In this document: one piece after another, positions 26,925 to 32,568 of the stretch
Numbering within the stretch: position 1 is the first letter of the stretch
Layout of the letters: each line of letters begins with the position of its first letter
Source: Candidatus Kapaibacterium sp.
Lineage (GTDB): Bacteria > Bacteroidota > Ignavibacteria > Kapaibacteriales > UBA4661
Direction: 5' to 3'
Assembly (NCBI GenBank): GCA_025363605.1
Contig: JANYDO010000026.1
Coordinates: 1 to 35,882 of the forward strand
DNA: 35,882 nucleotides
The notes under the pieces: model-generated
Told to the model about the DNA's origin: nothing
The model's database searches: none
The model's input: the letters and a program-made list of their open reading frames with translations, nothing else
Made by a program: the position numbers and the translations under genes

Positions 26925-28106
26925 TCAGTGCTTGCGGACGCTGGAAGTCGTTACGGTTGCTGCTGTTGCATTGAGATTAGCATGAGCAATAGCTGCCATG
27001 GGCAAGATGGGTACAATATCGCGCAGGAGTTTTCTGAGCGAACGATACGTCGGGGCAATTTGGCGAAGCGAGGTATGCGTAGCCAGTACGCCAATCACAC
27101 CGCGCTGCATATCGATCCACGGCGTGAAACCCATGCGCCCTTGTGAATTTACTTCGCTAAGATTTTGTAGAGGCGGCATCATTACTGAAGATTCTGCGGA
27201 AACCCTCCATGCGCCTACACCGTAGTCTGCCTTTTCCGCAGTCGTAAAATCGGTATCGAACACTTGCTGCTGATACTGCTTCAGCACAGGCACGCAGCCC
27301 GCTTGATTAGTGAGCATTTCATTGATTGCTGCTTCCGAAAGAATTCTCCGTCCATTCCAAACGCCTTTATTCATAAGCATATGCAGAAAACGTGCATAAT
27401 CCCTAGCTGACGACTGCGCCCCTCCGCCCACAAGCGGATTATCCGTAACGCCCAAACCATAAAAGTTTGTGTGCGCCATTCCCAAAGGCTTGGCGATACG
27501 TTCCTGAAATAGCTGCTCCCACGATTTTTGCCCAACGATTTCCACAATGCGCCCTCCTACCTGCATAGATGCACCGCCATACGCAAAGGCGGCTCCGGGT
27601 CTGTATTTCAAACGCTCTTGGCAAATTGCGTACGCAGCATTCTTCATGGTGAGCTTCATATCCCGCATTACGGGTATTTCTCCGGCGAAACCGGAGGTGT
27701 GCGAAAAAAGCTGGCGGACAGTGATAGTGGCTTTTGTGCCGGAAAGATACCGCAAATACTTTCCAATTGAATCAGAAAGTGCGATTTTATGTTCGTCCAC
27801 AAGCGTCAGCAAAAGCGCACCGGAAAGCCATTTGGAAGCAGAGGCAATCGGCATCACGGAATCAGTCGTGATAGCGCCAAAGCCTTTATCATAGATAATT
27901 TTGCCGTCGCGGATAAGAATGAGCGCACATCCGCCATCAAAACGAGAAAGTGAATCGCGCAAGAGCTTATCCACACGCGAAAAGTCGTAGGAATGAGCAT
28001 CAGGAGTTTGGGAGAACACAGAAGGCACAGACATAAAGGACACAGACAAGAGTGTCCGTGCTACGAAGAAAAAAGCTATACAAAGCCCACTACACCTGCT
28101 TTGCAA
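26925..28106 (-). CDS. Secreted serine hydrolase, beta-lactamase class C/PBP4b-like
   Basis: Predicted periplasmic serine hydrolase of the beta-lactamase-fold family (esterase, D-aminopeptidase or carboxypeptidase-like). Using the TTG at 28106 gives 393 aa. The frame is open to 28163 (another TTG), and the first ATG is at 28034; no start has a ribosome site. The nucleophile motif is SASK (Ser89, Lys92) and LFSHTSGF is the usual following block. The second motif is YGG (Tyr176) in place of Y-x-N, and the third motif (K/H-T-G) is not recognisable; the position reads GRMGFTPW. That argues against a true beta-lactamase. The signal-peptide segment FFFVARTLLSVSFMSVPSVFS is partly encoded by dispersed repeat copy C. 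It is convergent with the MFS gene. Confidence 0.82.
   Translation of the reverse strand: MQSRCSGLCIAFFFVARTLLSVSFMSVPSVFSQTPDAHSYDFSRVDKLLRDSLSRFDGGCALILIRDGKIIYDKGFGAITTDSVMPIASASKWLSGALLLTLVDEHKIALSDSIGKYLRYLSGTKATITVRQLFSHTSGFAGEIPVMRDMKLTMKNAAYAICQERLKYRPGAAFAYGGASMQVGGRIVEIVGQKSWEQLFQERIAKPLGMAHTNFYGLGVTDNPLVGGGAQSSARDYARFLHMLMNKGVWNGRRILSEAAINEMLTNQAGCVPVLKQYQQQVFDTDFTTAEKADYGVGAWRVSAESSVMMPPLQNLSEVNSQGRMGFTPWIDMQRGVIGVLATHTSLRQIAPTYRSLRKLLRDIVPILPMAAIAHANLNATAATVTTSSVRKH
28041..28064. repeat. Dispersed palindromic repeat, copy C (half element, inside coding sequence)
   Basis: CACAGACAAGAGTGTCCGTG followed by CTAC matches one arm of copies A and B (reverse complement GTAGCACGGACACTCTTGTC...). 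It lies within the region encoding the signal peptide of the serine hydrolase, where it is read as VARTLLSV. A further partial word GGCACAGACAT is next to it. Confidence 0.8.
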
Positions 28107-28403
28107 GCCATTTTTTTGCAGAAAGCTGCCAATATGCGAGAACTGCGCCAAGAATATATCCAATCAGAATACCGTACCAAAATTCCGTGAACTCTGAACA
28201 CACCCGACAGCACCGAAACACTCATATAAGCTGGTGCTGCTAAACTATTGGTCGGGGAGAACGTTCTGATTACGGGTGAAGAGTTGTGCAAAATACTCAC
28301 CACACGGAAAAACTGCAAGCCCTAAAATCACCACAACGATAATCATTTGCACCGTGACGGCGCGAAAAAATAGTCGTTGCCAACCGAATCCGAGTAGAAC
28401 CAT
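28090..28403 (-). pseudogene. Possible decayed small membrane protein
   Basis: Upstream of the serine hydrolase the minus strand shows membrane-like segments in different frames. 28403-28245 reads MVLLGFGWQRLFFRAVTVQM then IIVVVILGLAVF, stopping after 52 aa. 28221-28090 reads FTEFWYGILIGYILGAVLAY then WQLSAKKWLAKQV and stop. A third frame between them reads LAAPAYMSVSVLSGVF. Two single-base shifts would join these into one protein of about 100 aa with two or three helices, in the size range of AtpI-like proteins. Chance hydrophobic reading is a real alternative. Confidence 0.3.
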
Positions 28404-28413
28404 CTACTTCCTA

Positions 28414-28445
28414 TTTGCCTCGCAGCAATTCGCGGTGTATTTTTG
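28414..28445 (+). promoter_or_regulatory. Bacteroidota-type promoter for the DHH phosphoesterase gene
   Basis: TTTG (28414-28417), 20 bp, TATTTTTG (28438-28445) is a full match to TTTG-N17-23-TAnnTTTG. The expected transcription start near 28452 gives a leader of about 30 nt to the ATG at 28482 and rules out the in-frame TTG at 28443 as start. Confidence 0.65.
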
Positions 28446-28481
28446 AATAACCTTCCCAATATTTTTTCATTTCTAGACTTC

Positions 28482-29519
28482 ATGCAAACATTAACGTTTA
28501 CCCCTCTCGCCTCCATTCCCGCCTTTGATGCGGGCTTGGCGGAGTGCCTCGACATCATAACTCGCCACCAATCCTTTTGCATCGTCACGCACGTCAATTC
28601 CGACGGCGACTCGCTTGGTTCGCAGCTCGGACTCACGCACCTTTTGAGGCAACTTGGCAAAACGGTGCATTTGGTCAACCCCAGCCATGTACCAGAGAAC
28701 CTAAGTTTTATCCCCGGCAGCGAAGAAATTCACGTCTTTGAAGCGGAGCGAGATACGGCGCTGCTTGCCAGTGTGGATGTGCTTTTTGTGTTGGATGGCA
28801 ACAGCCCTTCCAGAATGCGCGGCATGGAGGAAGCAATCATGCGCTCTCCGGCAGTAAAAGCAGTGATTGACCACCACCAAGAACCTGCTCAATTTGCCGA
28901 CACCTACGCAATAGATACCAACGCCTGTTCGACTGCCGAACTTATCTACCGCTTGCTGGTGTTGTTTGAAAAACGCGATGGTAAGACGTACTGCACCAAA
29001 CCACTCGCCGAAGCGCTCTACACAGGCATTATGACGGATACGGGCAATTTTCGTTTCCCACGCACAACGCCTGATGTCCACCGCATTATTGCGCGGCTTA
29101 TTGAAGTTGGCGTTGAACCATATTATATTTTTGACAGCGTTTTCAATCAAAACCCGATGAACCGCTCACGATTACTGGGCAAGACGCTCGCCACGATGCA
29201 AACCTATCACGACGGAAAGCTGTGTCTGATGCTCGTGAGCCATGCAATGATGCTGGAAACAGGCACTAACCTTGACCACATCGAAGGCTTTGTCGAGCAG
29301 ACACTTGGCTTGCAAGGCGTACAAATGGGTGCAATCGTAGTGGAACTGCCAAATGAAATCAAGATGTCCTTACGCTCCAAAGGCGTGATTCCCGTGAATA
29401 AAATAGCCCAGCATTTTGGCGGCGGCGGGCATATTAACGCTGCCGGATGCCGCACAGCCACAATGAGTTTTGCCGAAGCAGAGGAAACGATTGTACGTCT
29501 TGCGAAGGAGTATGTATAG
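28482..29519 (+). CDS. nrnA: DHH/DHHA1 phosphoesterase, NrnA-like oligoribonuclease/pAp phosphatase
   Basis: Cytoplasmic metal-dependent phosphoesterase of 345 aa, expected to degrade short RNA oligonucleotides and/or 3'-phosphoadenosine 5'-phosphate. DHH domain motifs: HVNSDGDSLGSQ with Asp41 and Asp43; VLFVLDGNSP (motif II); VIDHHQEP with D130-H131-H132; IMTDTGNFRFPRTT with Asp186. The C-terminal DHHA1 domain has the nucleic-acid-binding FGGGGHINAAGC (GGGGH at 313-317). Length fits NrnA. The ATG at 28482 is preferred over the TTG at 28443 because the promoter box ends at 28445. The gene stands alone; the gap downstream carries the regulatory array of the next gene. Distinguishing nanoRNase from c-di-AMP or pAp specificity is not possible from sequence. 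Confidence 0.88.
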   Translation: MQTLTFTPLASIPAFDAGLAECLDIITRHQSFCIVTHVNSDGDSLGSQLGLTHLLRQLGKTVHLVNPSHVPENLSFIPGSEEIHVFEAERDTALLASVDVLFVLDGNSPSRMRGMEEAIMRSPAVKAVIDHHQEPAQFADTYAIDTNACSTAELIYRLLVLFEKRDGKTYCTKPLAEALYTGIMTDTGNFRFPRTTPDVHRIIARLIEVGVEPYYIFDSVFNQNPMNRSRLLGKTLATMQTYHDGKLCLMLVSHAMMLETGTNLDHIEGFVEQTLGLQGVQMGAIVVELPNEIKMSLRSKGVIPVNKIAQHFGGGGHINAAGCRTATMSFAEAEETIVRLAKEYV

Positions 29520-29553
29520 GCTGTCGGCAGCACGAAGAGAATTTTTTGCACCA

Positions 29554-29591
29554 TTAACATTTCCTTAACATCCTTTAACGTCTGCTTAACA
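29554..29591 (+). promoter_or_regulatory. Four phased TTAAC(A/G) direct repeats, PhoB/PhoP-like response-regulator site
   Basis: TTAACA at 29554, TTAACA at 29565, TTAACG at 29575 and TTAACA at 29586 stand 11, 10 and 11 bp apart, about one helical turn. This is the form of OmpR/PhoB-family binding sites; TTAACA repeats with 11-bp period define the Pho box of Bacillus PhoP. The last repeat ends 21 bp before the TATATTTG box, covering the place of the missing -33 element. Confidence 0.6.
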
Positions 29592-29612
29592 GCCAAAAAG
29601 CTGATGCCTCCG

Positions 29613-29620
29613 TATATTTG
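29613..29620 (+). promoter_or_regulatory. Promoter -7 box for the secreted coiled-coil protein gene
   Basis: TATATTTG fits TAnnTTTG exactly. No TTTG is present 17-23 bp upstream, where the TTAACA array ends, suggesting activator-dependent transcription. The expected start near 29627 gives a leader of about 45 nt to the ATG at 29672. Confidence 0.55.
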
Positions 29621-29671
29621 CGGGTAGAGAATCAACATATTATTTCTTCCCACAATTTTCGGAGCTACATC

Positions 29672-30484
29672 ATGTACCCCAAGACACAATTTTCGTTTTC
29701 TCGCATGAAAAGCACGGCATTATGCGCTATGGCGGGAGTATTTTTCACCACAGCCATTGTCCTCGCACAATCAGCACCCACAACTCCTTCAGCGCCTTCA
29801 GCACCTTCAGCGCCTTCAGCACCCGACGCACCCAAAGCACCGAAAAAACGTAACAACGTAACCATCATCAAAAACGGTGAGGTTGTTTACTCCAATTCCG
29901 ATGGTAACGCCGGCGATTGGAAGCGCCTCGAAGGTATATTTGAAAAAGAAGGCGACAGCCTCCGCTCACGATTTCATTCGGTGATGCGCGATGCCGGAAA
30001 GCGCGTTCACGTCAGCTCGACCAATAACACAATGACTATTATGATTGACAAAGACGGCGATGGAGACAGCGACCGCAATGTCGTCATGCAGTTCTCCGGC
30101 GACGATATGGAGCGCTGGGGACGGGAATTTAGCCGCTCGTTCGGTAGAGGTATGAATAACTTCCATTTCGATACACGCCCCTTCCAAGACATGGCGCGGA
30201 ACTTCCGCTTCTCTATGCCACACCCGCCCAGAATGCCCCACGCACCAAACATCTGGCGCTTCGATGACGATGATTTCGAGTCCAAAAAAGCGGAAGACTT
30301 AGCGGAGCAAGCAAATGACCTCTCCCGCGAAGCCGATGCCGTCCGCAAAGAAGCAGAAGCAATGCGTTTGGAAGCAGAAGCAATGAAAAAACGCGCTGAG
30401 GCGCTCCGTCTGGAAGCAGACGCTCGCAAAAACAAAAAATCTGACAGCAAAGACGACAAATCCAGCAGCAGCAAGAAAAAATAA
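29672..30484 (+). CDS. Secreted Pro/Ala-rich, coiled-coil protein of unknown function (270 aa)
   Basis: I do not recognise a family. The ATG at 29672 has GGAG 8 bp upstream and follows the promoter; an in-frame TTG at 29618 overlaps the promoter box and is rejected. A signal peptide (ALCAMAGVFFTTAIVLAQ) is cleaved near residue 32. Next comes a PSA tripeptide repeat stretch (about 36-52), then a compact region (about 57-130) beginning NNVTIIKNGEVVYSN and including an acidic DKDGDGDSDRN segment that resembles a calcium-binding loop. A Phe/Met/Pro/His-rich part (about 150-195) follows, then a heptad-like coiled coil with READAVRKEAEAMRLEAEAM and a Lys/Ser-rich end. It is likely periplasmic or outer-membrane associated. 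Its promoter suggests control by a two-component regulator. A strong terminator follows 42 bp after the stop. Confidence 0.75.
   Translation: MYPKTQFSFSRMKSTALCAMAGVFFTTAIVLAQSAPTTPSAPSAPSAPSAPDAPKAPKKRNNVTIIKNGEVVYSNSDGNAGDWKRLEGIFEKEGDSLRSRFHSVMRDAGKRVHVSSTNNTMTIMIDKDGDGDSDRNVVMQFSGDDMERWGREFSRSFGRGMNNFHFDTRPFQDMARNFRFSMPHPPRMPHAPNIWRFDDDDFESKKAEDLAEQANDLSREADAVRKEAEAMRLEAEAMKKRAEALRLEADARKNKKSDSKDDKSSSSKKK
29786..29821 (+). repeat. 9-bp in-frame tandem repeat (PSA tripeptide)
   Basis: Four units CCTTCAGC(G/A) stand head to tail at 29786, 29795, 29804 and 29813, alternating G and A at the last base. The unit is a multiple of three, so gain or loss only changes the number of Pro-Ser-Ala tripeptides in the linker after the signal peptide. 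Confidence 0.85.
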
Positions 30485-30525
30485 GCCTCCTCTTCAAGTT
30501 CTACGGCTCACAATCTATGCTGCAC

Positions 30526-30568
30526 AAAAGGCACTGCCCAAGCGCGAAGTCGCGTGGCAGTGCCTTTT
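30526..30568. terminator. Bidirectional rho-independent terminator
   Basis: AAAAGGCACTGCC (30526-30538) pairs perfectly with GGCAGTGCCTTTT (30556-30568). The loop contains an extra CGCG/CGCG pairing. It lies between the secreted coiled-coil gene and coaX. Confidence 0.88.
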
Positions 30569-30686
30569 GTATTGTGTGCAACAGCGAACGGAAAAATTTG
30601 TGCAAAAGGCGTACATTCGTCATATTCGCGCCTGTAAACGCCATTACTTTTTACCATATCACTTTTCACCATTTCCCCAAGGCGCT

Positions 30687-31526
30687 ATGAACCCCATTCT
30701 CGCCGGAGCAATAGACATCGGCAACACGCGCATTAAGATTCTTGCCGATGGGCAGTTTTTCGCTGCCGACCTGAATACTAATTGGCAAGAACCGATGCAC
30801 AAGTATTTGTGGAATTTTTCCGGCAAGCAAGTTTTATTCGGCGTTTCCTCCGTCAATCCCGAAGCGTATTCTCTGCTGGAAGGCGAGTTGAAAAAGCGCA
30901 GCAATATACGCTGGAAGCCGCTTGCAGACATCTTTCGTGAGCAATCGCTCATTGACGTTTCGGGAATTCAAGGTATCGGCAGTGACCGTGTGCTGAGTCT
31001 TATCGGGGCGTTACATCACAATCTTCAGCACAATCCCACGCTTGTCGCGCCGCTCATCACCATTGATTGCGGCACAGCCGTCACTATCAATGCCGCCAGC
31101 ACACGCCGTAAATGCTTGGGCGGGGCAATACTTCCGGGCGTAGGGACGCAATTACGCGCTCTGCACCACTTCACACAGCTTTTGCCCGAAGTCGAACCCG
31201 GATTCGAAGATGCTACCTGCGGAACAAACACAGCTCAGGCAATGCGTATTGGCGTGGTGCGAGGCATTGGCGGAGCCGTCAAGGAAATTGTTCAAAGCAT
31301 CGTAGAGAAAGAGTTTCAAGGCGAAAGCCCTCTTGTATTTATCACCGGCGGCGATGCCGGCATGGTACAGAAAGCGCTTGAAGGCTGGCATTTGCAACCG
31401 CAGCACGAGCCGCATCTGGTTCTCTATGGCGCAAGCGCACTTATGTCCCAATGGATGCAGGAGTATGCTATGGGGCGACCAACCGACAATGCGCTCGAAA
31501 GCGGCTTTGTGCAACTGACAACGTAA
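30687..31526 (+). CDS. coaX: Type III pantothenate kinase
   Basis: Cytoplasmic kinase of 279 aa that phosphorylates pantothenate, the first step of coenzyme A synthesis; type III enzymes need a monovalent cation and are insensitive to CoA feedback. ASKHA-fold motifs are complete: the phosphate loop DIGNTRIK (10-17), GIGSDRVLSLIGA (96-108), IDCGTAVTINA with Asp127, GGAILPG (145-151), and VFITGGDAG near the C-terminus. The ATG at 30687 is preceded by AAGG at 6 bp; the frame is open upstream to 30567 but that part overlaps the terminator and is not family-like. It appears monocistronic. Length is slightly above the usual 250-260 aa owing to the C-terminal tail. Confidence 0.93.
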   Translation: MNPILAGAIDIGNTRIKILADGQFFAADLNTNWQEPMHKYLWNFSGKQVLFGVSSVNPEAYSLLEGELKKRSNIRWKPLADIFREQSLIDVSGIQGIGSDRVLSLIGALHHNLQHNPTLVAPLITIDCGTAVTINAASTRRKCLGGAILPGVGTQLRALHHFTQLLPEVEPGFEDATCGTNTAQAMRIGVVRGIGGAVKEIVQSIVEKEFQGESPLVFITGGDAGMVQKALEGWHLQPQHEPHLVLYGASALMSQWMQEYAMGRPTDNALESGFVQLTT

Positions 31527-31605
31527 GCCGCTCTCAAGCACTTGTCTCAAGTACTTGCTTTCAAGCACTCACTTTGCAGCACTTTTATTTTCCATGAAAA
31601 ATCAC

Positions 31606-31613
31606 TACTTTTG
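31606..31613 (+). promoter_or_regulatory. Candidate -7 box for the 94-aa gene
   Basis: TACTTTTG fits TAnnTTTG, 48 bp upstream of the ATG at 31661; a T-rich TTTT, not TTTG, stands about 19 bp further upstream. Confidence 0.4.
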
Positions 31614-31660
31614 TGCTTGACAAATAGTCAAATACGGCAAATATACAAAGGAGAGTCGTT

Positions 31661-31945
31661 ATGGAAAACGACAAAAGAATGGTTGAGTTGCTAACGGATA
31701 TGGTTATGAAGTTAGACAAACTTGACATCGTGGCGCAAAAGCTGGAAGGACTAGAGGCGCAACAAAGCATGATGGCAACGGAACAAAAAATGATGGCAGC
31801 AGAACAGTTGCGGACGACAAATGCAATCATTTCCCTATCATCGCTGCTGCAAAAGGCAGTCATCGAGCCAGCCGACCGACAGGCAAAAGAAATTGTAGAA
31901 ATCAAAGAGCGCCTCAATCGTTTAGAGCAAGCAATTATCCATTAA
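31661..31945 (+). CDS. Small coiled-coil protein (94 aa), function unknown
   Basis: No family recognised with certainty. The whole protein is compatible with a long helix: heptad-spaced hydrophobics run through LLTDMVMKLDKLDIVAQKLE, a Met/Gln/Glu-rich middle with a near-duplicated MMATEQKMMAAEQ, and a C-terminal helix EIVEIKERLNRLEQAII. It has no signal peptide or cysteine, so it is probably a cytoplasmic oligomer or an adaptor. The ribosome site is the best in the window (AAAGGAGAG, about 7 bp before the ATG), and a TAnnTTTG-type box lies upstream. A weak hairpin follows, then a toxin-antitoxin pair; I see no evidence of a functional link. Confidence 0.75.
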   Translation: MENDKRMVELLTDMVMKLDKLDIVAQKLEGLEAQQSMMATEQKMMAAEQLRTTNAIISLSSLLQKAVIEPADRQAKEIVEIKERLNRLEQAIIH

Positions 31946-31983
31946 TGCAACATCTCTCAACACCGCAGCATCATGTAATACTT

Positions 31984-32024
31984 ACGCCCCTGTCCGGCTT
32001 GCAATCTTGTCCGGCGGTGGGCGT
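31984..32024 (+). terminator. Probable terminator after the 94-aa gene
   Basis: ACGCCC (31984-31989) pairs with GGGCGT (32019-32024), with an inner CCGG/CCGG pair, followed by TTCTTTTG. Short stem with an impure U-run. Confidence 0.45.
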
Positions 32025-32053
32025 TTCTTTTGAACTCTCTACTCTTCAATGCC

Positions 32054-32320
32054 ATGCTTACAGCCATTCAACAGCATACCATCGTCAAAAAAGGCGGCCT
32101 CATTGAAATTTCCGCACCTGATTTGCCCGAAGGCGCGGAAGTGGATGTTTCGGCGGTTTTATCTTTATCCGAAGCAGAAGAACGCGATGATACCACGTAT
32201 TTACGCTCTTCGCCTGAAACACACCAACAAATACTGGCGGCTATGCGCAATGCAAAAGAACAACCGGAAAATCTCATAACATTTACCATGGAAGAATGGA
32301 ATGAGAAATATCACCTTTGA
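32054..32320 (+). CDS. Antitoxin of a YoeB-type toxin-antitoxin pair
   Basis: An 88-aa protein starting at the ATG at 32054 (MLTAIQQHTIVKKGGLIEIS). The N-terminal half has a short beta-rich pattern, VKKGGLIEISAPDLPEGAEV, seen in many small antitoxins that pair with RelE-fold toxins. It is not the classic YefM/Phd sequence. The C-terminal part (ETHQQILAAMRNAKEQPENL...[10 protein letters not shown]) is the expected toxin-binding tail. It overlaps the toxin gene by 20 bp, typical of coupled toxin-antitoxin pairs. It should bind and neutralise the toxin and probably represses its own operon. The assignment rests largely on the neighbour. No clear ribosome site or promoter is visible. Confidence 0.8.
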   Translation: MLTAIQQHTIVKKGGLIEISAPDLPEGAEVDVSAVLSLSEAEERDDTTYLRSSPETHQQILAAMRNAKEQPENLITFTMEEWNEKYHL

Positions 32321-32564
32321 CCCCGTTGCTTTTGCGCAATTCAATGAATGGGGCATCAACGACAAGCAGATTCATGCAAAAATCATTGCACTCATTAACG
32401 ACATAGCACGTAATCCGTTCACTGGTCTTGGTAAGCCTGAAGCCCTCAAGTATGAATATCGTGGCGCGTGGTCGCGTCGCATAACCCAAGAACATCGCCT
32501 TGTGTACGAAGTAAACAATGATCAAATCTTGATTTTGAATTGTAAATATCACTATTCCAAATAA
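32301..32564 (+). CDS. yoeB: YoeB-type mRNA interferase toxin
   Basis: An 87-aa RelE-fold ribosome-dependent endoribonuclease, near the 84 aa of E. coli YoeB. The family pattern is clear throughout: [20 protein letters not shown], then [15 protein letters not shown], then CKYHY at the C-terminus. Residues matching the E. coli catalytic set are present: Glu47, Arg66, His84 and Tyr85, so it should be active. The ATG at 32301 lies inside the antitoxin gene. The stop codon ends only 4 bp before the carB start codon, an unusual position for a toxin gene. Cleavage of translated mRNA at the ribosomal A site is the known activity of the family. Confidence 0.93.
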   Translation: MRNITFDPVAFAQFNEWGINDKQIHAKIIALINDIARNPFTGLGKPEALKYEYRGAWSRRITQEHRLVYEVNNDQILILNCKYHYSK

Positions 32565-32568
32565 CATC

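Noticed and set aside
26925-28106. True class C beta-lactamase
   Set aside because: Only the SxxK motif fits; the Y-x-N and K-T-G motifs do not.
29672-30484. Ribosomal or histone-like basic protein because of the Lys-rich tail
   Set aside because: A clear signal peptide places it outside the cytoplasm, and the tail is short and Ser-rich.
31527-31580. Repeated TCAAGCACT-like words after coaX
   Set aside because: Irregular spacing and few matches; could be chance in a short AT/CA-rich gap.
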